From contig JADZBH010000058.1 in NCBI GenBank assembly GCA_020852175.1, forward strand, positions 31,634-95,633: a stretch of DNA of 64,000 bases, read 5' to 3'. A program made the position numbers and the translations under genes. Source of the stretch: Bryobacterales bacterium (lineage in GTDB: Bacteria; Acidobacteriota; Terriglobia; Bryobacterales; Bryobacteraceae). How positions within the stretch are numbered: the stretch's first letter is position 1; every line of letters begins with the position of its first letter. Positions 56,402-64,000 of this stretch are shown here, one piece after another. Under the pieces are notes generated by a model. It ran no database searches. It saw nothing but the letters and a program-made list of their open reading frames with translations, and had not been told where the DNA came from.

Positions 56402-57946
56402 ATGGCAACCGGACTTTCTCAATTTCTGGTTCACGTCGACTTCGGGTCGGCCAAAGGCAACCTCCTCATCAGCCGCGACAACGATAGCTGGCAACTGATT
56501 TTCGAAAAGGGCGTTCCGCGTACGGGGTGGACGCAGGGAAAACTGGGTTTCTGGGAGTGGGATACCTCGCGTGACGTCTGCCTGCTCTTCGATAACCGCG
56601 CCCAACGAGGCGGTGTCTGGGGAAACTCGCTCAAAGGCCACTCCGATTACATCGCCGTCGGGCTGTTCCAGTTCAACCCTCAGTCGGCCACCTTCGGTTT
56701 CGAAGGAACCGCCGCATTCGGGGCCGACCGCGGTTTTGAATCGGCGCTGCGCGGCTCCTGGGAGATTGTCGCCACGCCCGACCAGATGGTCGAGGTGAAA
56801 TCCGAGTTGGAACGGTTGAGCAAGGAGATCGAAGCCGCCTACCGCCAGGCCGCCGTGGACGCCGTCGGCATCGTCGATCCCACGCCTATCTCCGATTGCG
56901 TCGGCGCGGGAATGTGCGTGTCCCAGGGCGATGTGGTCGGCGCCTGCCTCAGCCTGGTGGCCGTATTTCCGTACATCGGCGATGCCTTGGGCAAATCGGC
57001 GAAAGCCATTCGCCTGGTTGCCCATGTGCAAAACCTGTACCGCCGCCTGCGAGCCGTCATGAAGACGCTTCAGATTCTGGAACGGGAGGCCGTCCGGGCG
57101 CGCCGCGCCAGCCAGGAGGCCTGGGAACGCGCCCGTGTCCTTCGCCAGAAGGCGGAGCGCGAAGCCGCCGAGGCGGTCAAGCGGATGCGCACGGCCTTCC
57201 GCGAAATGATCAAGCACAAATATGCTCATATTGCCCAAAAGGCGGGCTGGAGCACGGCCGACCTGGCGAGAGCTTGTGAATGGTGCAAGTTCACGAAGCC
57301 GCCGAAAATGGTCGTCGCCCGCAAGCGCAGCTCCATCGCCTTGAAATTCGAGGGCAAGCCGGGATACGGTCCCAAGCCCGTGCAGGTGAAGCTGAAAAGC
57401 AAGAAGTCCGGCCCCTATAAGGGTCTGGTCTGTTATCCCACCGAGGAGGAACTCGCCGACATCGCGCGCCGGGAAGGGCAGAAGTCCGCCGATAAGATCC
57501 GCAAGAACGCCGAGGATCTCAAGAAGATGGGCTTTCACTACGACGCGAACGGACTCCTCATCAATCCGAAAGGGGAGAAGGTCTATTCAGACATCGACTA
57601 CATGGGCATCTACAACATCCCTGAAGGCCGCGCCCCAACCGCCTGGGGAGGCCGCCTGGCCGACAACGACGACGAATTCCTGAATGAGTGGATCAATAAA
57701 CTCTTCCACGGCAAAGCTCCGGCCAAGCAGCACGGCAATCAGGACCGCCTGACGGCGGAGCTGGAAAATGCCGCCGACGATCTCAACAAGGCCCCCGGGC
57801 GTATGCCCGACGCCGACGAGTTGGCCGATCCCGAAGCATTCCTGCTCATTGGCCCCGATGGCATCCCCCGCAGCGTTAGCTGGAGCGAACTTTGTGACTG
57901 GTACAGGCGCTACGGAATTCACAACCCGTATCTCGCCCACATGTAG
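56402..57946 (+). CDS. polymorphic-toxin-like protein with CyaA/EF/ExoY-type nucleotidyl cyclase-like C-terminus
   Basis: 514 residues, no signal peptide. Residues 1-125 are beta-rich and unknown (FLVHVDFGSAKGN). Residues 150-205 (VDPTPISDCVGAG, then FPYIGDALGKSAKAI) match the pre-toxin segment of polymorphic toxins, followed by a coiled helix (210-270). In the C-terminal part, K325 and K332 are seven apart and K332 is followed by G337 and G341; this reproduces K58/K65 and the glycines of CyaA. D397 and D399 (YSDIDYMG) fit the metal-binding aspartates, and H444-G445 (KQHGNQDR) the catalytic HG motif. The late block EAFLLIGPDGIPRSVSW resembles the segment after it. The Asn partner is not conserved (R449). 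AGAGGG precedes the ATG. No immunity gene follows. Assignment is by residue pattern recalled from the literature. Confidence 0.6.
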   Translation: MATGLSQFLVHVDFGSAKGNLLISRDNDSWQLIFEKGVPRTGWTQGKLGFWEWDTSRDVCLLFDNRAQRGGVWGNSLKGHSDYIAVGLFQFNPQSATFGFEGTAAFGADRGFESALRGSWEIVATPDQMVEVKSELERLSKEIEAAYRQAAVDAVGIVDPTPISDCVGAGMCVSQGDVVGACLSLVAVFPYIGDALGKSAKAIRLVAHVQNLYRRLRAVMKTLQILEREAVRARRASQEAWERARVLRQKAEREAAEAVKRMRTAFREMIKHKYAHIAQKAGWSTADLARACEWCKFTKPPKMVVARKRSSIALKFEGKPGYGPKPVQVKLKSKKSGPYKGLVCYPTEEELADIARREGQKSADKIRKNAEDLKKMGFHYDANGLLINPKGEKVYSDIDYMGIYNIPEGRAPTAWGGRLADNDDEFLNEWINKLFHGKAPAKQHGNQDRLTAELENAADDLNKAPGRMPDADELADPEAFLLIGPDGIPRSVSWSELCDWYRRYGIHNPYLAHM

Positions 57947-58002
57947 CGGAAGTAGGCGGGTACGTTCCGGTCCGGCCCCGCGCGCTGCTACCCTAAAGAC
58001 AC

Positions 58003-60327
58003 ATGCGCCGGTTCCGGCACATCTTTCTGATCGCCCTGGCCGCCGGACTTGCCGTCGTCTTTGCCGTGTACCGCGCCCAAAGGGGCGTGCAGGCCGTCCG
58101 GCAGCCCGAACTGCCCGCCGCCCTCCCTCTGGACATTCAAGCCGCCAGCCGCGATTGGGTCTACTTCAAGGACAAGGACGGCGTCCCCATCGTCGAAGTC
58201 CGCGCCCGCGAAATGGCCCGGATCGAGAAGCCTGAGCCGCGCATTCAGTTGAACGGCGTCCAATTGAAGCTCTTCCACAAGGACGGCAAGCAGTACGACC
58301 TGGTCAAATCCGCCTCGGCCATCTTCGATGAAGCCGGCTCCTCGCTCTTCTCCGAAGGCGATGTAGAAATCTCTCTCGGTGTCCCCGACGGCCAGCCCGA
58401 CGGCTCCCCTGCCGGCCGCCTGCTTACCATCAAGACCTCCGCCGTGGACTTCGACGCCTCCACAGGACGCGCCCACACCGAACGCCCGCTTCAGTTCACC
58501 TTCGACTCCGGCGATGGTACCGCCACCGGCGCCACTTACGAACCGGCCGAACGCCAGCTTCACCTGCATGCTGACGCCCACCTGGTATGGCGCGGCCGCG
58601 GCCCGGCTGACCGCGCCATGACCATCGACGCCGGAGAACTTATCTATCGGGAGGCCGAGGCGCGCGTCCTGCTTACGCCCTGGTCCCGCTTCTCGCGCCG
58701 TAGCTTGCGCATGGAGGGCGGCGACTCGGTGGTCTACCTCGACAAGGCTCACATCCAGCGCGTCGAATCGGCCAGCGCCCGCGGCGTCGATCAACAGCCC
58801 AACCGCCGCCTGGACTTTTCCGCGGACCGTCTCCACCTCCTCTTTAATGACGACTCCCACGTCCAGAAGATCACCGGCGAAACCAACGCCGTCTTGAACA
58901 CTCTCACGCCCACGGCCTCCACCAAGGTCACCACCGACCGGCTCGACCTGGACTTCGCGGCCGGCGCCGGAGAGTCCATCCTTGAAACCGCCACAGCCAA
59001 CGGCTCATCGACGCTCGAATCCAGGCCCACTCCGCGTCCAGGCGCCGCGACGCCCCCCACGCGCGTGCTGAAGTCCGCCGTCATCCTGGCGCGGATGCGC
59101 GCAGGAGGCGAGGAACTTGCGCAGGTGGAAACCCACACGCCTGGTACCGTTGAATTCCTGCCGAACGCGCCCGTCCAGCCGCGACGCCGCCTGGAGGCCA
59201 ACCGCCTCTGGATGACCTACGGCCCGCGCAACATGCTGGAAACCTTCCGCGCCGTGCAGGTCTCCACGCGCACCGAAAAGCCCCCCACGCGCCGCGTGCC
59301 CAAACCGCCGCCCGCTCTCACCACCTCCGACGATTTGACCGCCACCTTCCATCCTGCCACCGGCGACCTGGTCCGTCTGCAGCAGTGGAACAACTTCCGC
59401 TACCAGGAAGGGGAGCGCCAGGCCGCCTCGCACAAGGCCACCCTGGAGCAGTCATCGGACCGCATCATCCTGGAGTCGGAAGGCAAGACGCAGGCCCGCA
59501 CCTGGGACCCCTCCGGCTCGCTGACGGCCAACACCATCACGCTGGAACAGGCCGCCGGCCGTACCTTGGCCGAAGGCAACGTTCTCTCCACGCGGCAGCC
59601 TGACCGGAAACCGGCGAAGAACAACTCGGCCATGCTGAATCCTGGCGAACCTCTCTATGCCCGCGCCCAGCGAATGACCGCCCTGGACGACAATCGCGAC
59701 ATCACCTACGAGGGCGCCGCCACCCTCTGGCAGGCCGGCAACCGGTTGCAGGCCGACCGAGTTCACATCCTCCGCGCGCGGCAGACGCTGGACGCCACCG
59801 GCAATGTCATCTCCCAGTTAATTGATGCGGCTCCCAGCCAGCAAACCGCGGCTCCCATCACAATTGTCCGCTCGCAAACGCTCCACTATGACGACGCCCG
59901 GAATCTGGCCCACTACAAGGGCAACGTCCGGCTCAGCCAGGGCGGAGCCTCCGGCGGCATCGACGTGCAATCGGCCGAACTGCGCGCCTATCTTCTCGAC
60001 GACCCCAAGCCCGGCCAGTCCCGGCTGGAAAAGGCGTTCGCCGACGGTAACGTCATCATTCTTCAGCAGGCTTCCTTCAAACCCGGCCCCACTCCCGCCG
60101 TCCCCAACCCCGCCCCACGCCTCCGTACCCGGCGCGGCGTGGCCGACCATGCCGAATACTACCTCGCCGATGGACGCGTGCTCCTACGGGGCGGCAACCC
60201 CCAGATGACCGATTCCGTCAAAGGAATTACGCGGGGCCGCCAATTGACCTGGTTTTCGTCGAATGATAGCCTTCTGGTGGAAGGTGCTGAGACGCAGCCG
60301 GTCGAAAGCCGGATCCTGCGCCGCTAG
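58003..60327 (+). CDS. LptC/LptA-type lipopolysaccharide transport fusion protein
   Basis: A 774-residue protein. One N-terminal membrane anchor ([17 protein letters not shown]) is followed by an LptC-like domain (residues 40-230, [31 protein letters not shown]), then repeated OstA/LptA-type jellyroll strands up to the end ([15 protein letters not shown], [20 protein letters not shown]). It thus combines the inner-membrane adaptor and periplasmic bridge parts of the LPS export path. lptB lies 62 bases downstream. E. coli has separate lptC and lptA. Confidence 0.8.
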   Translation: MRRFRHIFLIALAAGLAVVFAVYRAQRGVQAVRQPELPAALPLDIQAASRDWVYFKDKDGVPIVEVRAREMARIEKPEPRIQLNGVQLKLFHKDGKQYDLVKSASAIFDEAGSSLFSEGDVEISLGVPDGQPDGSPAGRLLTIKTSAVDFDASTGRAHTERPLQFTFDSGDGTATGATYEPAERQLHLHADAHLVWRGRGPADRAMTIDAGELIYREAEARVLLTPWSRFSRRSLRMEGGDSVVYLDKAHIQRVESASARGVDQQPNRRLDFSADRLHLLFNDDSHVQKITGETNAVLNTLTPTASTKVTTDRLDLDFAAGAGESILETATANGSSTLESRPTPRPGAATPPTRVLKSAVILARMRAGGEELAQVETHTPGTVEFLPNAPVQPRRRLEANRLWMTYGPRNMLETFRAVQVSTRTEKPPTRRVPKPPPALTTSDDLTATFHPATGDLVRLQQWNNFRYQEGERQAASHKATLEQSSDRIILESEGKTQARTWDPSGSLTANTITLEQAAGRTLAEGNVLSTRQPDRKPAKNNSAMLNPGEPLYARAQRMTALDDNRDITYEGAATLWQAGNRLQADRVHILRARQTLDATGNVISQLIDAAPSQQTAAPITIVRSQTLHYDDARNLAHYKGNVRLSQGGASGGIDVQSAELRAYLLDDPKPGQSRLEKAFADGNVIILQQASFKPGPTPAVPNPAPRLRTRRGVADHAEYYLADGRVLLRGGNPQMTDSVKGITRGRQLTWFSSNDSLLVEGAETQPVESRILRR

Positions 60328-60389
60328 CGCACAGCGCCTGGGCCTCGGTCCGCCGGGCTATGTTGTGCGCGGGGAAGTCAGCCGCCCGC

Positions 60390-61130
60390 ATGCGCAAACT
60401 GGAAACCGCCGAGATCGCCAAGTCCTACCGCCGCCGCAAGGTTGTGGATGATGTCTCGCTCTCGGTCACGCAGGGCGAGGTGGTCGGCCTGTTGGGGCCG
60501 AACGGGGCGGGGAAGACCACCAGTTTTTACATCATTGTCGGTCTCATCAGTCCCGACACCGGCCGTGTGCTGCTCGACGGAGAAGATATCACCGACCGCG
60601 CCATGTACGAGCGCGCGCGACTCGGCATCTCCTATCTTCCCCAGGAACCTTCCGTCTTCCGCAAGCTCACGGTCGAGGAAAACCTTCTCGCCATCCTCGA
60701 AACCCTCCCCATCAACGCGCACGACCGACGGGCCCGCATGAACTCGCTGATCGACGAACTGGGCCTCGATAAGGTTCGCCAGTCGAAAGGCTACATGCTC
60801 TCCGGAGGCGAACGGCGCCGCGTCGAAATCGCCCGCTCCCTCGTCATCAGCCCCAGCTTCCTCCTGCTGGATGAGCCCTTCTCCGGCATCGACCCCATCC
60901 AGGTGCTGGAAATCCAACGAATCATCTTCGACCTGAAGCGGGCAGGCATCGGCATCCTCATCACCGACCACAACGTCCGTGAAACCCTCGCCGTCACCGA
61001 CCGCGCCTATATCATCAACAATGGCACCATCTTCCGCGCCGGTTCGCCCGATTCTCTCGGTCGCGACCCTGACGTGAAGCGCGTCTACCTCGGCGACAAT
61101 TTTACGTTCGAACTCGGCCTGCGCCAGTAG
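60390..61130 (+). CDS. lptB: LPS export ABC transporter ATPase LptB
   Basis: A 246-residue ATPase. Walker [14 protein letters not shown]-loop [11 protein letters not shown], signature [15 protein letters not shown], Walker [13 protein letters not shown] and [10 protein letters not shown] match LptB closely. The Met at 60390 begins the family domain; an in-frame Met ten codons earlier is less likely. It powers LPS extraction with LptFG, which are not in the window. Confidence 0.94.
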   Translation: MRKLETAEIAKSYRRRKVVDDVSLSVTQGEVVGLLGPNGAGKTTSFYIIVGLISPDTGRVLLDGEDITDRAMYERARLGISYLPQEPSVFRKLTVEENLLAILETLPINAHDRRARMNSLIDELGLDKVRQSKGYMLSGGERRRVEIARSLVISPSFLLLDEPFSGIDPIQVLEIQRIIFDLKRAGIGILITDHNVRETLAVTDRAYIINNGTIFRAGSPDSLGRDPDVKRVYLGDNFTFELGLRQ

Positions 61131-61363
61131 CGGTGCGGCTTCCACAGATCTCCCTTCGTGGCGTCACACCCTTACCCTTGAAGCTGTTGATTCGTTGAGC
61201 AGGCAACAATGAGAAGCGGCATTCTGTCGCGAAGCTACTTGCGTTTAGCTTCCTTAATAATTTCCGTAACCGCTTGACTTTCACCCCCTGACATAACTTA
61301 TTGTCATTAGATCGGTCCTTTTTCGAGGATCTGGGATGACCGACTTCTAAAGGGGGGTCGCTT
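61131..61363. other. AT-richer intergenic region before a TonB receptor gene
   Basis: 233 bases without a gene. A TTGACT (61274-61279) could be a -35, but no -10 at the right distance is convincing. The sequence is visibly poorer in GC than the genes on either side and ends with AGGGGGG before the GTG start of the receptor. Confidence 0.4.
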
Positions 61364-63073
61364 GTGAAATTCAGAGGTACTCTGTTGTTCCTCGTCGCCG
61401 CTGCGAGCTTATTCGCACAAGGTGAACGCGGAACGCTCAACGGCACTATCGCGGACTCTTCCGGCGCTGTCGTCGCCGGCGCTTCCGTGAAAATTCTCAA
61501 CCCGGCAACCGGCGTGGAACTGAACGCCACCACCACCGACGCGGGCGTCTACCGCCTGCCGTCGTTGATGCCCGGCACCTACCGCATCACGGTGAGCGCG
61601 CCCGGCTTCAAGACGGCGGTTCGCGAGAACATCAATCTCTCGGTGGCGCAGACGCTGACGGTCGACTTTTCGCTCGACGTCGGCAACGTCACCGATTCGA
61701 TTACGGTGTCGAGCGATCCTCCGCTGCTGGAAACCGGCACGGCCGAGATCGGCTCCTACGTATCGAAGAAGGAGTTCGACTCCTGGCCCATCGCGGTGGG
61801 CGGCGGACGGCGCCAGATTCAGCAGTTCATCTTCACCTCGCTGCCCGGCACGACGGGCGGCACATGGCAGGGCTCCATCAACGGCGGGCAGAACTACTCG
61901 CACGAGATTCTGATCGACGGCATCTCGGTGGGCCGCATGGATCTGGCAGGCGGCGCCAACTCCGAGTTCAGCCCGTCGTCGGAATCCATTTCCGAGTTCA
62001 AGCTGCAAACCGGCACGGTGAGCGCGCAGTACTCGGGCACGCAGACCTCGGTGGCCAACTTCGCCACCAAGAGCGGCACGAACGAGTTGCACGGCTCGGC
62101 CTACTACTACGGCCAGAACGACGCGCTGCGGGCGAACAACTTCAACTCGAATTCGGCCGGCATCAAGCGCCAGCCCTACAAGCAGCACAACTACGGCTAT
62201 TCGATCGGCGGTCCGGTGTACATTCCGAAACTGTACGACGGCCGCAACAAGAGCTTCTTCTTCCACAACATGGAGAGGACCACGCAGAAGGATTACAGCC
62301 AGACGCTGCTGACGCAGTTGCCGACGGTGGATTTCAAGCAGGGCAATTTCGCGAGCCTGCTGAATCCGGCCTTCACCGGCAATGCCGGTTCCGGCACCAT
62401 GGTGGGCAACGACGCCGCCGGACGCAGCGTGCAGTTCGGGGCGATTTATGACCCGACCACGTCGCGCCAGGTGGGCGGCACGTGGGTGCGCGACATGTTC
62501 CCGGGCAACGTCATTCCGAAGAGCCGTTGGAGCCCGGTTTCGTCGAAGATTCTTGAACTGGCGCCGATCACCGACCCGGTGTTCAGCGGCATGTTGAACA
62601 ACATGCCCGCGCTGGGGGCCTGCTGCCCCGAGTTCCGCGAACGGATGCTCACCTTCAAGGGCGACCACAACTTCAATACCAACCATCGTCTGAGCGCGAT
62701 GTTCAACCGCAACTTCCGGACGCGCTACAACAGCGGCACTCCGCGTTGGGGCGCTCCGCCGAACACGCCCACTGGCGTTTATCAGAACCAGGACACGCCC
62801 GGAACGATGATTCGCCTGGCCTACGACGTTACCCTGCGGCCTACGCTGCTGGCGCACTTCGCGCTCGGCTACAACCGGTTCGGCAACAACAATGAGAGCG
62901 TGTTCGTCGATCAGGACTGGCCCGCGAAAATCGGTCTTCAGAACGTGCCCGGCGTACACTTCCCCGTGTTGAACTTCGCCGGCCAGCCCTTCCAGGGCGG
63001 TAACATAGGCGCGGGCGGACGTCTGGGCTCGGGCAATCGCGGCGGTTCCTACAACGGTTCCACCATCGGCTAG
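61364..63073 (+). CDS. Oar-like TonB-dependent receptor, N-terminal part ending at in-frame TAG
   Basis: 569 codons from GTG (AAGGGGGG seven bases upstream). Signal peptide FLVAAASLFA, carboxypeptidase-regulatory-like domain (GTLNGTIADSSGAVVAGASV), plug domain (LIDGISVGRMDLAGG) and the first barrel strands. The frame then stops at TAG (63071-63073) after YNGSTIG, in the middle of the barrel. The same frame continues open and homologous afterwards, so this is a broken gene or one base error (CAG to TAG would restore Gln). Confidence 0.85.
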   Translation: MKFRGTLLFLVAAASLFAQGERGTLNGTIADSSGAVVAGASVKILNPATGVELNATTTDAGVYRLPSLMPGTYRITVSAPGFKTAVRENINLSVAQTLTVDFSLDVGNVTDSITVSSDPPLLETGTAEIGSYVSKKEFDSWPIAVGGGRRQIQQFIFTSLPGTTGGTWQGSINGGQNYSHEILIDGISVGRMDLAGGANSEFSPSSESISEFKLQTGTVSAQYSGTQTSVANFATKSGTNELHGSAYYYGQNDALRANNFNSNSAGIKRQPYKQHNYGYSIGGPVYIPKLYDGRNKSFFFHNMERTTQKDYSQTLLTQLPTVDFKQGNFASLLNPAFTGNAGSGTMVGNDAAGRSVQFGAIYDPTTSRQVGGTWVRDMFPGNVIPKSRWSPVSSKILELAPITDPVFSGMLNNMPALGACCPEFRERMLTFKGDHNFNTNHRLSAMFNRNFRTRYNSGTPRWGAPPNTPTGVYQNQDTPGTMIRLAYDVTLRPTLLAHFALGYNRFGNNNESVFVDQDWPAKIGLQNVPGVHFPVLNFAGQPFQGGNIGAGGRLGSGNRGGSYNGSTIG

Positions 63074-64000
63074 GCCGACTTCACCTACATCCGCGGCACC
63101 CACAACTTCAAGTTCGGCTTTGAAAACCGCCGCTACTACTACAACACCCGCAACAAGTCCGGCTCGGGCGACTTCAACTTCTCGCCGAACCAGACCGCGC
63201 TGCCCGGCTTTATCAATCAAACCGGCCACAGCTTCGCCAGTTTCCTGATGGGCGACTATGCGAGCACCAGCCGCGGCATCGCCGCCGCCAACTTCGGCCA
63301 TCGCTGGCGCACGGCGGGCTTCTACTTCCAGGACGACTGGAAGGCCACGCGCAAGCTGACGTTGAACCTCGGTCTTCGCTGGGAAGTCATCGGCGGCCTG
63401 ATCGAAGTCGCGGGCCGCATGTCCGGCCTCGGCCTTACCACGGCCAACCCGGGAGCGGCGGGCCGTCCCGGCGCTCTGATCTTCGCCGACGATCTCGGAC
63501 GCCGCGGTTTCCAGAACACCTACTGGAAGCAGATTTCGCCCAAATTCGGCTTTGCCTACGCGGCCACCCAGAAATTGGTTCTGCGCGGCGGCTACGGCAT
63601 CAACAACACGCCGGCCATCTCGAACGGCTTCGGTTTCGGAGGCACGCTGGGCTACAACGGCAACATCGCCGTCAACAGCGCCAACACGCCCATCCGTTTC
63701 GCCGAAGACAGTCTCGGCAATTTGAGCAACCCCTACCCGAGCTTCACCGGTACGTTGCCCAACAAGATTCCGACTCTGGCCAACGGCCAGGGCATCGACT
63801 ACTACCCGCTGAGCGGCAACCGCATGCCCTACGTCCAGAACTGGAACTTCGGCATTCAGTATCAACTGCCTGCCAGCACGGTTCTGGAAGTGAACTACAT
63901 CGGCAACAAAGGCACGCGGCTCATCGCCAAGGGCTTCTCTCAGCCCAACAACCTGCCCTTCACGGTCACCCAGCAATACGGCGACCTGTTGCCCCGCCCC
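63074..64000 (+). pseudogene. continuation of the TonB receptor after in-frame stop (cut by window end)
   Basis: The same reading frame is open to the window end for over 300 codons with receptor-like sequence (ADFTYIRGTHNFKFGFENR, FYFQDDWKATRKLTLNLGLR, VQNWNFGIQYQLPASTVLEV). It is the C-terminal barrel of the gene starting at 61364. It cannot be translated unless the stop is read through or is a sequence error. The true C-terminus lies beyond the window. Confidence 0.75.

Noticed and set aside
63071..63073. Pyrrolysine or programmed read-through at the TAG
   Set aside because: No pyl genes, no special downstream structure, and the receptor family does not use it.
61409..63976. Open frame of 855 codons on the minus strand, spanning the TAG of the receptor
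   Set aside because: It is antisense to receptor sequence on both sides of the stop; the plus strand keeps family motifs.

Overview
The window is a GC-rich, densely packed chromosomal segment with mostly ordinary bacterial housekeeping genes. The gene types suggest an Acidobacteriota member of the Bryobacter/Solibacter kind: two Oar-like TonB-dependent receptors with an N-terminal carboxypeptidase-regulatory-like domain, an SBBP-repeat secreted protein, Tat-exported Gfo/Idh/MocA and hydroxypyruvate-isomerase-like enzymes, and a multiheme cytochrome fused to TPRs. TamB-, LptB- and Omp85-type genes show a Gram-negative envelope. The taxonomic placement is inferred from gene content only.

Layout. 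1-2912 (minus): PilN-like (cut by the window edge), PilM-like and PilB-type ATPase genes of a type IV pilus or type II secretion machine. 3012-5183: exported heptaheme cytochrome c with TPRs. 5219-9829 (minus): dnaE-accA plus a small membrane protein, translationally coupled at TGATG. 9874-14543: an exported metallo-beta-lactamase-fold protein, an SBBP-repeat protein and a ThiF/MoeB-type enzyme. 14609-25193: an outer-membrane biogenesis cluster (Omp85/TamA-like, SurA-N-like, TamB, a DUF2103-like protein, PpiD, DedA); its first four genes overlap by 1-4 bases. 25240-26400: an islet of small unknown genes that looks poorer in GC. 26453-29573 (minus): arginase, S41 protease and CBM9-like protein, overlapping. 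29729-31790: GNAT and MgtE. 31812-36356 (minus): rlmB-ggt-TIM barrel-asnS. 36822-36897: tRNA-Phe, followed by an inverted repeat and an orphan PD-(D/E)XK-like gene. 38064-48278: membrane protein, TonB receptor, a cyclase-repeat/PHP-like fusion, an oxidoreductase, a CoA-binding protein, a Hyi-like protein and a polytopic membrane protein. 48372-52280: MlaF-like ATPase, mobA, lytic transglycosylase and AMIN-amidase. 52289-56106: a diguanylate cyclase response regulator and two exported unknowns. 56254-56343: tRNA-Ser(GGA). 56402-57946: a polymorphic-toxin-like protein. 58003-61130: an LptC/LptA fusion and lptB. 61364-end: a second Oar-like receptor broken by an in-frame TAG.

The most interesting object is the 514-residue protein at 56402-57946. 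It combines an unknown beta-rich N-terminal domain, a pre-toxin segment of the kind found in polymorphic toxins, and a C-terminal region whose lysine spacing, D-x-D and His-Gly motifs match class II nucleotidyl cyclase toxins (CyaA/EF/ExoY). No immunity gene lies beside it. Other points worth a look are the amber-interrupted receptor, the two low-GC islets, and the fusion proteins (cytochrome-TPR, cyclase-repeat/PHP-like, LptC-LptA). There is no gap over 300 bases without a gene, and I saw no CRISPR array, insertion sequence or rRNA.
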